DNA of 14,257 bases from DASQEH01 sp038239485 (GCA_038239485.1 JBBSET010000072.1:1-14257); one strand, 5' to 3'; counted from the stretch's first letter, positions 1-7,355 are shown. The notes: generated by a model not told the origin, from the sequence alone. A program made the numbers and translations.

Positions 1-37
1 CGTCCCTACCCATCTCGACCAAGGACTCGGAGAACCG

Positions 38-850
38 TCACCGGCACCAGCCAGCCGGGCAAGAGCCATACCCCAAATCCCATCCCACAGCACCGCCGAC
101 AATCAGCACCAATCCGGCGCCCCATGAAAGACGGGGGCTAAGGAAACGGTCGTCCTCGTGGATCCGCACGAGTCTCCTGACGGCCCTTTCCAGGTCGTAC
201 GTGGCACGCCAGTAGGAATCCGGAAGAGGCGATCTCGATGGCTTTCGCGCCGGCCTGACGTACGTCTTCCCGTCGATGCCCACCACGTTGCTGGTGGTCG
301 TCATGAGCGGGGGGATGGTGAGCGGGATCGCGACGTCCGCTGGACTTCCGATGGCCTCGGTCGGCTCGGCGTCAGCTGGCACATTTGTTACAGCTGACGA
401 TTCAAGGTCGCGGGTCACGGTCATGTGAGAGGTGCCGACGAGCGTGCCGATCGCCCTCGTCGACATGCCCATGTCGTTGAGCCTTTGGACGAGAACCTTG
501 CGGTCGTCGCGCGCGAGTCTTGTCTTCGGCCCTCCTGCTTTAGCCTGTCCAAATTCCTCTGCGACGTACTCGGTCCAGGATCGGTAGCCGAGCGCCACGT
601 GGGCGCTGCCATCGCGAGCCTTAGCCACCAGCTTGACGATCTGGTGAATCGTCCACTGCAAGCAGTCGAGCTGATTGCGAAGGTCCGAAGTGATCCACCT
701 GGCCTCATCCTCCGAGACCACACAGTCGATGTGCCGGGAAACGTCGGTAGCCGGTGCTACCGTATCTATGTCGTGTGACTTGGTGGGGATCAAGTCTTGC
801 TGAGGGGCCGGTCTTTCCGAAAGGGCCGGCCCTTCCTCATGCCGCGTCAT
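38..850 (-). CDS. HTH DNA-binding protein, ParB/KorB-like style, of the integrated element
   Basis: Predicted DNA-binding protein of 270 aa. An extended helical region (about residues 50-110) leads into a helix-turn-helix around the sequence MGMSTRAIGTLVGTSHMTV, close in style to the HTH of ParB/KorB and of actinobacterial element regulators. It is followed by a Pro/Thr-rich linker with VGIDGKTYVRP, a motif often seen after the HTH in such proteins. No ParB N-terminal nuclease/CTPase motif is visible, so it is probably a regulator or partition-like adaptor rather than a full ParB. I chose the ATG at 850; an in-frame TTG lies at 862. The start overlaps the end of the 71-aa gene by 14 bases, which suggests co-translation. 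The ribosome site is weak. The N-terminal codons contain a strong hairpin (803-834) and a perfect inverted repeat (745-762), so the true start or control region may differ. Role inferred from the HTH and context only. Confidence 0.7.
   Translation of the reverse strand: MTRHEEGPALSERPAPQQDLIPTKSHDIDTVAPATDVSRHIDCVVSEDEARWITSDLRNQLDCLQWTIHQIVKLVAKARDGSAHVALGYRSWTEYVAEEFGQAKAGGPKTRLARDDRKVLVQRLNDMGMSTRAIGTLVGTSHMTVTRDLESSAVTNVPADAEPTEAIGSPADVAIPLTIPPLMTTTSNVVGIDGKTYVRPARKPSRSPLPDSYWRATYDLERAVRRLVRIHEDDRFLSPRLSWGAGLVLIVGGAVGWDLGYGSCPAGWCR
745..762. promoter_or_regulatory. Perfect inverted repeat, possible operator
   Basis: Arms CGGTAGC and GCTACCG (7 bp, exact) are separated by 4 bases. The repeat lies inside the 5' part of the HTH gene. 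It could be an autoregulatory operator for that protein or simply a hairpin; only the symmetry is seen. Confidence 0.4.
803..834. other. Strong GC-rich hairpin at the start of the HTH gene
   Basis: GGGCCGG (805-811) pairs with CCGGCCC (826-832), and the inner CTTT/AAAG (813-816 with 820-823) extends the stem. It falls within the first 20 codons of the HTH gene. It may act as an attenuator or 5'-mRNA structure. There is no T-run on either strand, so a classical terminator is not supported. Confidence 0.5.
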
Positions 851-1052
851 GGTGATCGCCAACAGGAGCGAGCAGTAGGGCGGCCAACCTGGCGCGTTGC
901 TCGAGCGATAGAGGCGGAGCTGCCTCGACGAGTTTGGTCACGGCGTCGATGGCCCGGCTGCCGCGGAGCGCACCTACTTCTGCTGACAGGTCAGCGTCCG
1001 GGTGATGCCGTTTCTTGGCGGCTAAGACCGCCCGATCGTGAGTCCAAGACAA
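837..1052 (-). CDS. Small element protein (71 aa), function unknown
   Basis: The protein runs from SWTHDRAVLAAKKRHHPDAD to LVEAAPPLSLEQRARLAALL. The ending APPLSxEQRxRLAALL recurs in small proteins encoded beside replication/regulatory genes of actinobacterial integrative elements; I recognise the style but know no function. The frame is open up to a GTG at 1079, but that codon lies inside the stem of an intrinsic terminator (1053-1090), so I prefer the TTG at 1052, just after the T-run. No ribosome site is seen there, which fits a leaderless or poorly expressed gene and leaves the start uncertain. The stop lies 14 bases inside the downstream HTH gene, so the two are probably co-translated. 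Confidence 0.55.
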   Translation of the reverse strand: MSWTHDRAVLAAKKRHHPDADLSAEVGALRGSRAIDAVTKLVEAAPPLSLEQRARLAALLLAPVGDHHDAA

Positions 1053-1090
1053 GAAAAATCCCCAGGGCGTGAGAACCACGCCTGCCGGGG
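1053..1090 (-). terminator. Rho-independent terminator after the recombinase operon
   Basis: Read on the minus strand, a stem with CACGCC/GGCGTG (1077-1082 with 1066-1071) and loop GTTCT is extended by CAG/CTG and an outer CCC/GGG. It is followed by ATTTTTCTT. It sits 8 bases beyond the stop of the 218-aa gene and should end transcripts coming from the recombinase. This is the only hairpin in the window with a clear T-run. Confidence 0.8.
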
Positions 1091-1097
1091 AGGAGGC

Positions 1098-1754
1098 CTA
1101 CATGCTGCTAGGCAACCTTAGCATGGTCTCGAGCAGCGTCAGTTCGACCCGCCACACTCCGTCCGACAGTTCTGGCACCCATTTGCTGATTTCAATCACA
1201 GCGTCCTGAGCGTTTGTCTGGCCGCCGCTAAGCATCTGTTTTTTCTGTTTCTTCATCAGCAAGTCGAGAATCTCCCTCGGTATCCGATTACAGAGTCTCA
1301 CCAGATCCTCGGGATCGGAGGTTTCGGCACTTTTGCTCGGCAGGCTGTAAAGGGCGTCCAGCATGGAGCCCAAGTCCTCGTCGCGACGCACAAGTCGTCT
1401 TGGCTGGGCTCCGGGCAGCCGAGTCGCATAGTCGTCTACTGGTTCCATGCCCAGCATCCTCGGATCCTGGTAGGTGATTTGGTGACGGATAACGCGACGG
1501 TTGGACCCACCACAGCGGGGCTGTTCGCAGTCGATTTCCCACGTATCCCCTCCGTCCGGTCGCTGAACGACGCGGCCCGTTTGGCGGTCCATCAGGTTGG
1601 AATCGTCTGCGAATCGGATGTGCTCTTGAACTATGCGGTATTGCTCAGTGCCATCAGTTAGCCGCCAGGGGTCATGGCGATGATCGACCATCCTGATCAA
1701 CAGTTTCCTCTCGTGACCATCAGAGCAGATCACATGAACTCGGGGAGCACTCAT
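1098..1754 (-). CDS. Protein of unknown function translationally coupled to the serine recombinase
   Basis: A 218-aa protein I do not recognise. The N-terminal half holds spaced Cys/His pairs (VICSDGHERK near residue 10 and CEQPRCGG near residue 75), which could form a small zinc-binding or treble-clef-like domain. The C-terminal half is predicted helical and charged (MKKQKKQM segment). The frame extends further upstream, but the ATG at 1754 forms an ATGA overlap with the recombinase stop (1753-1751) and has a GGAGA ribosome site 3 bases upstream, so it is the likely start. Tight coupling to an integrase suggests a role with it, for example an accessory or directionality protein, but that is a guess. 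A strong terminator follows directly. Confidence 0.7.
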   Translation of the reverse strand: MSAPRVHVICSDGHERKLLIRMVDHRHDPWRLTDGTEQYRIVQEHIRFADDSNLMDRQTGRVVQRPDGGDTWEIDCEQPRCGGSNRRVIRHQITYQDPRMLGMEPVDDYATRLPGAQPRRLVRRDEDLGSMLDALYSLPSKSAETSDPEDLVRLCNRIPREILDLLMKKQKKQMLSGGQTNAQDAVIEISKWVPELSDGVWRVELTLLETMLRLPSSM

Positions 1755-3163
1755 GTTCTCCACACGATCTGCAAGGTCTGTGGATCGAACTCTCGGCCAC
1801 GCCCCGACCCAACTGGCATCAAAGTCACGGTCATTAGCAGGTCGATGACTTGGCGCTTCTGCTCGAGGGTCGCTTCTCGCCACCGCTGGGCAGCGTCCAC
1901 GCCCGCGAGGTCCAGCAGTCCAGGGTTTGGGGCACACGAGGCCAGCTCTGCAGTTGCAGATTCGATCTGTGGCCTCAGCTTTCCGCTGATTCGCCGGAGC
2001 TGCTCAGAAGTGAGGGCGCCTTCTGCGTACTGGTCTGCGGCAACGTCTAGCCGGGCTGTCAGGTCGTCTGACAGCTTCTGCAGTTCCTTGGCTCTTTCGG
2101 GTCGGCCTGACGCCAATGCCGCTACTGCGTCGGGTTTCTGAAGTCTGGCGACGACGACTGACTCGACATATTCGTCGATGCTTGATTGTTTGCGGGCGAC
2201 TCGAAAGCAGGCCTTGCACTGATACTTCGCTGGACCCGACTTGCCAGCTTTGCTCTTGAATGCGGACATGACCCGCATCTCTCCGGACCGACAAAGGCCG
2301 CAGCGCGCGATGCCCGACAGCAGATGCTTCCGGACTGATCCCATCTGTGAACGCCTCGAAGGGTCGGTGAGCAGTGCCACGACCCGTGCGTGGGTGCCTT
2401 CGTCGAGAATGGCGGGCCAGTTTCCTTTGCCGACCACTTGCCCGCGGTGCCGACGCAGGCCAGCGTTGCGGTCGCGGAGCATGATTTGGCGCAGAGTCGT
2501 CGAGGACCAGGCTTTGCCACGTGGTGAGAGGCTGCCGGCCGCGTTGAGCCTAGAGACGATGGAACGTAGCGACTCCCCCGTCAGGAGCCGCGCAGCGGTG
2601 TCAGTGATGACGGCCGCCTCTCCGGGCTCGATAACATCGGTGGCACCAGTGCGCCGCCCCCGGTCGTCATGGTCGATGAGGCGCCTGTAGCCGTAGGCGT
2701 TCATTCCGTGGGGCAGGCCAGCGGTCGCCCGCTCGTCGAACTTGCGCCGGATGCGCTTTGACGACTGCTCGACTTCGCGGCGGGCAACGGTGCCCTTGAT
2801 GCGGGCCATCATGCGGCCGTCCTCGGTGGCTAGGTCGATGTCACCGCCGACGTTCGCAAGCTGCAGCCCCCGCTTCTCGGCAAGGTCGATGATGTCCTCG
2901 AGTTCGCGCGGTGTCCTCGTGAGTCGGTCCACGTCCCAGACAACGAGGCCATCGATGCGGCCGGCTCGCGCGTCAGCGAGGAGCCGTTCATAGGCGGGTC
3001 TGGTACGGCCGCTGCTGGCAGACACGTCATTATCGACGTAAACCTCGGCCAGATCCCAGCCACGTCGCTCAGCTTCGCGTGTGCAGTCCTGGATCTGGCG
3101 AGAGACTCCAAGCTCGAAGCCGTCGTCCTTGCTGATGCGTGCGTAGACGACTGCGCGGGTCAT
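1751..3163 (-). CDS. Large serine recombinase (site-specific integrase)
   Basis: This 470-aa protein catalyses integration and excision of the element through a Ser-DNA intermediate. The N-terminal resolvase domain (1-145) carries the catalytic Ser11 in YARIS and the active-site arginines of DRLTR (Arg80, Arg83). The Recombinase domain follows (about 150-260, HGMNAYGYRRL onward), then a zinc ribbon with Cys288, Cys291, Cys316 and Cys319, and a coiled-coil-like helix (about 355-408), the arrangement of phage-type serine integrases. Length fits the family and all key residues are present, so it looks active. The ATG at 3163 lacks a clear ribosome site and lies about 25 bases from the junction with tadC. 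The gene reads away from the junction into the element, so its promoter must be at the junction or in flanking DNA. The stop overlaps the next gene (ATGA). Confidence 0.93.
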   Translation of the reverse strand: MTRAVVYARISKDDGFELGVSRQIQDCTREAERRGWDLAEVYVDNDVSASSGRTRPAYERLLADARAGRIDGLVVWDVDRLTRTPRELEDIIDLAEKRGLQLANVGGDIDLATEDGRMMARIKGTVARREVEQSSKRIRRKFDERATAGLPHGMNAYGYRRLIDHDDRGRRTGATDVIEPGEAAVITDTAARLLTGESLRSIVSRLNAAGSLSPRGKAWSSTTLRQIMLRDRNAGLRRHRGQVVGKGNWPAILDEGTHARVVALLTDPSRRSQMGSVRKHLLSGIARCGLCRSGEMRVMSAFKSKAGKSGPAKYQCKACFRVARKQSSIDEYVESVVVARLQKPDAVAALASGRPERAKELQKLSDDLTARLDVAADQYAEGALTSEQLRRISGKLRPQIESATAELASCAPNPGLLDLAGVDAAQRWREATLEQKRQVIDLLMTVTLMPVGSGRGREFDPQTLQIVWRT

Positions 3164-4052
3164 GGGTAAATAATGCCAGAAGAATATTGACAGGGACCAT
3201 CATGGCGACCTCCTTGCGGGCACCGGTCTCGATCAGGGTCCGCTTCGACGCTTCTCGCACATCGGCGGCCTGGGCGGTGAGAACGTCGACGAGTGGAGTT
3301 CCGCGCTCGACCGCGACGGCGAAGCCCTCGGCGAACCTGGACACGATGGCCAGCCCGCTGCGCTGGGCGAACGCGTCCAGGGCGCGGGTGACGGGGATCC
3401 CGGTGCGCGACTCGGCCAGCACGATCGCGAGCTCGTCGGGCAGCTCCCCATGACAGCTCGACACCACCCGGTCGAGGGCCGATACCGGCCCCTCCCCCGC
3501 CGCCACCGCCAGCGCCAGCAGGTCGGCGACCACTGGGAACTCCTGCAGGATCTGCTCCTCGCGGCGCCTCACGGCTCGCGACAAGATGCTGTCGCGGGCC
3601 AGGATCGCCAGCACCGCCGCACCGCCGCAGATCACCAGCCACGGCAATGCTCGAGCCGGCTCACGCGCCGGACCCAGCAACCCGGCCACCAACGCCGCAC
3701 CGAAGCCGCCGAGGCCCCAGCAGACCTGCGACACCCGGAACTCCTCGACCGACATCGCCCACCCGGCCCGCTCGAGGCGCCGGCGGACCGAGTCCCGACC
3801 GCCGAGGATGCTCTGCAGCCGCACCGCTCCCGATTCGAGCATCGGCCGCACCAGCGCCAGCAGCGCCGACGACGCGCGGTCCGACGGCACCACCGCCCGC
3901 CAGGTGCCCGACACAGTGGGAACGTCGCGGATGAACGGGGCAACCCGGCTCTCCAGGCTAGGCCGCCGCGAGGCAGCCAGCCGCGCGACGACCATCACCA
4001 TGCCCGCCGCGAACAACACCCCCAGCAGACCACCCAGCGCCCCGGGCGTCAC
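3069..4052 (-). pseudogene. tadC: tadC (type II secretion F-domain protein), 3' end cut off by the integrated element
   Basis: TadC is an inner-membrane platform protein of Tad/Flp pilus assembly that pairs with TadB. Membrane segments are visible near residues 5-27, 108-127 and 135-152. The T2SF domain (about 168-285) runs from LQEFPVVADLLALAVAAGEG to TGARKEVAMMVPV. At residue 288 the family sequence stops; the usual last hydrophobic segment is replaced by about 39 foreign residues ending within the recombinase gene in another frame. The GTG at 4052 is the likely start; an in-frame TAG lies just upstream. The product lacks its last membrane helix and is probably non-functional. Normally tadB ends against this start, but here tadB is absent and a remnant appears 6.9 kb away (10935-11300). 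Confidence 0.85.
3164..3195. other. Attachment-site junction between the element and tadC
   Basis: The tadC frame is conserved up to codon 288 (3191-3189) and then runs into AT-rich sequence reading NILLALFTH instead of the hydrophobic C-terminal segment expected. The crossover therefore lies near 3185-3195, around GACAGGGACC on the plus strand. The core dinucleotide cannot be fixed without the other end. Between the junction and the recombinase ATG are only about 25 bases, containing a CATTAT that could be a -10 element read on the minus strand. Confidence 0.65.
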
Positions 4053-4420
4053 GGCGAGACCCCACCCCGGACAGGCGGCAGCGCTACGGCACAGCAGCCC
4101 CTAATCACACCAGAGTGAGCCATGACCACCTATATCCCGAAACGAGGTATGCGGAGTCTGCCGCAAGTAGTCCTCGCTCGCCACTCCACCGTCGCCGACT
4201 GTGGACAGCGACCGTCAGGACGGCGGGTCGGACCCGACGCTGGTGAGGGTCGGGCCACGAGAGATGAGCGCAAACGTCCGGTCACGGTGACCAACTGCTC
4301 CCGGGCCGCCGATAGACAGGGGCGAAGCGGGGTATCTAATCGGTGTGGTCCGGCTGGCGTTCCGAGACAGTGCCCCTGCCGCCAGCGTATGCCGGCTGCC
4401 CTTCGACGTAGGAGACACCT
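4053..4420. other. Intergenic region between tadC and katA
   Basis: No gene is supported here; open frames on both strands lack family resemblance. It contains a perfect dyad, GGTCACGGTGACC (4280-4292), and a shorter one, CGGGT-CGG-ACCCG (4224-4236), both of which could belong to the control of katA, which starts at 4421. It also marks the left edge of the gene block that separates tadC from the tadB remnant. Confidence 0.6.
4280..4292. promoter_or_regulatory. Dyad upstream of katA, possible operator
   Basis: GGTCAC-G-GTGACC is an exact 6-bp inverted repeat about 130 bases before the katA start. Catalase genes are commonly controlled by peroxide or iron regulators binding upstream dyads; the match to any particular regulator is not established. 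Confidence 0.35.
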
Positions 4421-5944
4421 GTGACCGTGCCAGAGAACAACCCGACCACGACTGATGCGGGGATACCCGTCGCGAGTGACGAGCACTCGTTGTCGGTTGG
4501 CCCTGACGGCCCGCTACTGCTGCAGGACCACTACCTGCTGGAGCAGATGGCGAACTTCAACCGCGAGCGCATCCCGGAACGCCAGCCCCATGCCAAGGGT
4601 GGCGGTGCGTTCGGGACCTTCGAGGTGACCGCCGACGTCAGCGCCTTCACGCGCGCGGCGGTCTTCCAGCCCGGCGCCACGACGGACCTGCTCATCAGAT
4701 TCTCGACGGTGGCTGGTGAGCGTGGCAGCCCGGACACCTGGCGCGACCCGCGTGGTTTCTCGGTGAAGTTCTACACCAGCGAGGGAAACTTCGACCTCGT
4801 CGGCAACAACACCCCGGTCTTCTTCATCAAGGACCCGATGAAGTTCCAGCACTTCATCCGGTCCCAGAAGCGTCGCGCCGACAACAACCTGCGCGACCAT
4901 GACATGCAGTGGGACTTCTGGACGCTGTCGCCGGAGTCGGCGCACCAGGTCGCCTGGCTGATGGGCGACCGTGGCATCCCGCGGACGTGGCGGCACATGA
5001 ACGGCTACTCCAGCCACACCTACCTGTGGATCAACGCAGCTGGTGAGCGTTTCTGGGTCAAGTACCACTTCAAGACCGACCAGGGCGTCGAGTTCTTCAC
5101 CCAGGACGAGGGCGACCAGATGGCCTCGGTGGACACCGATTACCACCAACGTGATCTGTACGAGCACATCGTGGCCGGGGAGTTCCCGAGTTGGACGCTG
5201 AAGATGCAGATCATGCCGTTCGACGACGCCAAGACCTACCGGTTCAACCCGTTCGACCTCACCAAGGTGTGGCCGCACAGCGACTACCCGCTCCGCGAGG
5301 TGGGCCGAATGACGCTCAACCGCAACATCAGCGACTACCACACCGAGATGGAGCAGGCTGCCTTCGAGCCGAACAACCTCGTCGCCGGCACGGGTCTCTC
5401 ACCGGACAAGATGCTGCTGGCGAGGGGCTTCAGCTACTCCGACGCGCACCGCGCACGACTGGGCGTGAACTACCGGCAGATCCCGGTGAACACGCCGAAG
5501 GTTCCGGTGCACTCGTACTCCAAGGATGGGCTCATGCGAGTCCAGAACGTGTCCGATCCGGTGTATGCGCCGAACTCGTACGGCGGTCCCAAAGCCCGGC
5601 CGGAGCTGACCGACGACGGCGGCCACTGGGCATCCGACGGCAACATGGTGCGAGCGGCCTACACACCGCATGCCGAGGACGACGACTGGGGCCAGGCGGG
5701 CACGCTGGTCCGTGAGGTGCTCGACGACGAAGCGCGTACGCGACTGGTCGACAACATCGTCGGGCATCTGCTCAACGGCGTCAGCGAGCCGATCCTGCAG
5801 CGGGCGTTCGCCTACTGGCGCAACGTCGACAAGAGCCTCGGCGACCGGATAGAGGACGGTGTGCACGCGAAGCAAGGCGAGGCCGACCCGAAGGCCGAAC
5901 AGCAGGCCAACCCGGCGCGCTCTGACGCGCAGACAAAGGCCTGA
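4421..5944 (+). CDS. katA: Monofunctional haem catalase, KatA type
   Basis: Decomposes hydrogen peroxide to water and oxygen in the cytoplasm. The 507-aa length matches small-subunit (clade 3-like) catalases, with no flavodoxin-like C-terminal domain. Distal-side residues are His57 in RIPERQPHAKG and Asn130 in DLVGNNTPVFFIKD; the proximal haem ligand is Tyr338 in RGFSYSDAHRARLG, with Arg334 four residues before it. The family's FNPFDLTKVWPH and NYRQIPVN motifs are intact, so it should be active. The tail (about 480-507) is Ala/Gln/Lys-rich and probably disordered. GTG start at 4421 with AGGAGA (4410-4415) 5 bases upstream. An aldo/keto reductase follows on the same strand after 83 bases, suggesting a redox or detoxification operon. 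Confidence 0.96.
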   Translation: MTVPENNPTTTDAGIPVASDEHSLSVGPDGPLLLQDHYLLEQMANFNRERIPERQPHAKGGGAFGTFEVTADVSAFTRAAVFQPGATTDLLIRFSTVAGERGSPDTWRDPRGFSVKFYTSEGNFDLVGNNTPVFFIKDPMKFQHFIRSQKRRADNNLRDHDMQWDFWTLSPESAHQVAWLMGDRGIPRTWRHMNGYSSHTYLWINAAGERFWVKYHFKTDQGVEFFTQDEGDQMASVDTDYHQRDLYEHIVAGEFPSWTLKMQIMPFDDAKTYRFNPFDLTKVWPHSDYPLREVGRMTLNRNISDYHTEMEQAAFEPNNLVAGTGLSPDKMLLARGFSYSDAHRARLGVNYRQIPVNTPKVPVHSYSKDGLMRVQNVSDPVYAPNSYGGPKARPELTDDGGHWASDGNMVRAAYTPHAEDDDWGQAGTLVREVLDDEARTRLVDNIVGHLLNGVSEPILQRAFAYWRNVDKSLGDRIEDGVHAKQGEADPKAEQQANPARSDAQTKA

Positions 5945-5958
5945 GGGCGCACCTGCCA

Positions 5959-5978
5959 CGGGCCGGGCATACGGCCCG
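5959..5978 (+). other. Hairpin between katA and the aldo/keto reductase gene
   Basis: CGGGCC (5959-5964) pairs with GGCCCG (5973-5978) around an 8-base loop, 14 bases after the katA stop. It could be a partial terminator or an mRNA-stabilising structure; there is no T-run. Confidence 0.4.
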
Positions 5979-6027
5979 CTGAGTCATACCGACACCCGAA
6001 CCAGATCCGACCAGAAGGAGCACAGGC

Positions 6028-6870
6028 GTGTCTTCCATTCCCAACGTCACTCTCAACAATGCTGTGGAGATCCCACAGCTGGGCTTCGGCGTCTTCCAGA
6101 TCGAGCCTGAGCAGACGACAGCCGCCACGCTGACCGCGCTGGAGGCCGGATACCGCCACATCGACACGGCGCAGATGTACGGAAACGAGAAGGAGGTCGG
6201 CCAAGCGGTTCGCGAGAGCGCGGTGCCTCGCGACGAGATCTTCGTCACGACCAAGCTGAACAACGGCTTCCACGCCCACGACGACGCCCTCACCGCCTTC
6301 GACCAGTCGTTGGCTGACCTGCAGTTCGAGTACGTGGATCTGTTCCTCATCCACTGGCCGCTGCCCGACGTGGGGGACTTCGTCGAGACCTGGCACGCGC
6401 TCGAGGAGATCTACTCGTCGGGTCGTGCGAAGTCGATCGGCGTGTCCAACTTCCAGCCTCACCACCTCCGCCGGCTGCTCAACGAGAGCACCGTCGTTCC
6501 CGCCGTCAACCAGATCGAAGTGCACCCGTACCTGACGCAGGACGATGTCCGCTCCTTCGATTCGGAGCACCACATCGCCACCGAGGCCTGGTCGCCGATC
6601 GCCCAGGGCAAGGTCCTCGATGAGCCGGTGATCGTGCGGATCGCCGCCGCACTCGGCAAGAGCCCGGCGCAGGTGACCCTGCGATGGCACATCCAGCGAG
6701 GCGACATCGTCTTCCCGAAGTCGGTCACCGCCAGCCGCGTCCGCGAGAACGCCGACATCTTCGACTTCGAGCTGAGCGACATCGACATGGCCGGCATCAC
6801 CGAGCTCAACCGCGACGAGCGGACCGGCCCGAACCCCGATGAGTTCAACATGGTGCCGTCACGCGGGTGA
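6028..6870 (+). CDS. Aldo/keto reductase (2,5-diketo-D-gluconate reductase-like)
   Basis: NADPH-dependent reductase of aldehydes and ketones; 280 aa, a full single TIM-barrel. The catalytic tetrad is complete: Asp46 (HIDTAQMYGNE), Tyr51, Lys76 (FVTTKL) and His109 (LIHWPLP). The GVSNF segment (138-142) and the nucleotide-binding signature K231-S with R237 and E240-N241 (PKSVTASRVREN) are present. Family resemblance is to the 2,5-DKG reductase/xylose reductase-like bacterial AKRs; the physiological substrate cannot be read from the sequence. The GTG at 6028 has a strong AGAAGGAG ribosome site (6013-6020). It is downstream of katA and probably co-transcribed; reactive-carbonyl detoxification during oxidative stress would fit, as inference. 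Confidence 0.93.
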   Translation: MSSIPNVTLNNAVEIPQLGFGVFQIEPEQTTAATLTALEAGYRHIDTAQMYGNEKEVGQAVRESAVPRDEIFVTTKLNNGFHAHDDALTAFDQSLADLQFEYVDLFLIHWPLPDVGDFVETWHALEEIYSSGRAKSIGVSNFQPHHLRRLLNESTVVPAVNQIEVHPYLTQDDVRSFDSEHHIATEAWSPIAQGKVLDEPVIVRIAAALGKSPAQVTLRWHIQRGDIVFPKSVTASRVRENADIFDFELSDIDMAGITELNRDERTGPNPDEFNMVPSRG

Positions 6871-6958
6871 AGCGTCTACGCGCTGAGCGCGGCGGCGGCC
6901 GGCTGAGCGCGGCATGGTCGATGCGCCCGGCGCGGTCGAGGACTGCTCGCCCGCGCCC

Positions 6959-6979
6959 GCTCGAGTTCGTGTCTCGAGC
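6959..6979. terminator. Candidate bidirectional terminator between convergent genes
   Basis: Exact arms GCTCGAG (6959-6965) and CTCGAGC (6973-6979) with a 7-base loop lie in the 135-base gap between the reductase stop and the DUF6907 gene stop. There is no T-run, as is common for actinobacterial terminators; the assignment rests on position and symmetry. Confidence 0.45.
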
Positions 6980-7005
6980 CGGTCCTCACGTACCTACCGC
7001 GAGAG

Positions 7006-7302
7006 CTACCCGAGTTCCAATGCGTCAGCCAGGGTCGCGAGCGCAGCCCCGAGGCGTCGGGCCTCGGTGGCTGTGATCTCGTGCAGTCCGTCCAGTCGCG
7101 CCTCCCCGTGGCTGATGAAGATCCCAGCGGGTCCGGTGTCGTCGCCGTACCGGTCGGTTCGCTCGATCTGGACGTAGGTGTCCGGGGTCTCGTCGGACCA
7201 GTCGAGTCGACGGGAGCAGTGAGTGGTCACTCGACCTTGTGTCCTATCGGTGACCTCGACGCTGTGTGACGCACACCAAGCGGGGCACGCGGCGCTGCTC
7301 AT
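7006..7302 (-). CDS. DUF6907-like small actinobacterial protein
   Basis: A 98-aa protein beginning MSSAACPAWCASH. The CPxWCxxH Cys/His cluster, a middle beta-rich part (TYVQIERTD) and a C-terminal helix of the type TATEARRLGAALATLADAL resemble the actinobacterial DUF6907 group, whose members often occur beside small regulatory genes. The cluster may bind a metal; no function is known to me. The ATG at 7302 is preferred over an in-frame GTG at 7329 because GGAGAAGG sits just before it. The gene stands alone, convergent to the aldo/keto reductase. A small dyad CTGT-TTT-ACAG (7345-7355) about 43 bases upstream could be part of its promoter. Confidence 0.75.
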   Translation of the reverse strand: MSSAACPAWCASHSVEVTDRTQGRVTTHCSRRLDWSDETPDTYVQIERTDRYGDDTGPAGIFISHGEARLDGLHEITATEARRLGAALATLADALELG

Positions 7303-7344
7303 ACCTTCTCCGTTCTTGATCCCCCGCACAGCTCGACCTTACGC

Positions 7345-7355
7345 TGTAAAACAGT
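7345..7355 (-). promoter_or_regulatory. Small dyad upstream of the DUF6907-like gene
   Basis: Read on the minus strand, CTGTTTTACAG is a 4-bp-arm dyad in a short AT-rich patch and is followed by TAAGGT, a possible weak -10. No convincing -35 is seen, so this is only a candidate promoter or operator. Confidence 0.25.

Larger units (their letters stand above)
1..3188. mobile_element. End of an integrated element carrying a large serine recombinase (partial; other end outside the window)
   Basis: All genes in this stretch are on the minus strand and look like integrative-element genes: serine recombinase, an ATGA-coupled protein of unknown function, a small protein typical of actinobacterial elements, and an HTH protein. 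The right boundary is placed where the TadC reading frame stops matching its family, after the conserved ARKEVAMMVPV (codon 288, 3191-3189); the following bases are AT-rich, unlike tadC. No capsid, tail, relaxase or FtsK-type gene is visible, so prophage, ICE and mobilisable island cannot be told apart here. The other att site and the displaced tadC 3' end should lie to the left of base 1. Confidence 0.8.

Noticed and set aside
4330..4335. GGGTAT resembling a SigB/SigF-type -10 before katA
   Set aside because: No GTTT-like -35 at the right distance, so not called as a promoter.
4122..4424. 100-aa plus-strand open frame before katA
   Set aside because: Arg/Pro-rich, no ribosome site, no family resemblance; overlaps the dyads and probable promoter region of katA.
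6882..6913. Direct repeat of GCTGAGCGCGGC, 20 bases apart
   Set aside because: Only two short GC-rich copies in a gap between convergent genes; probably chance or slippage.
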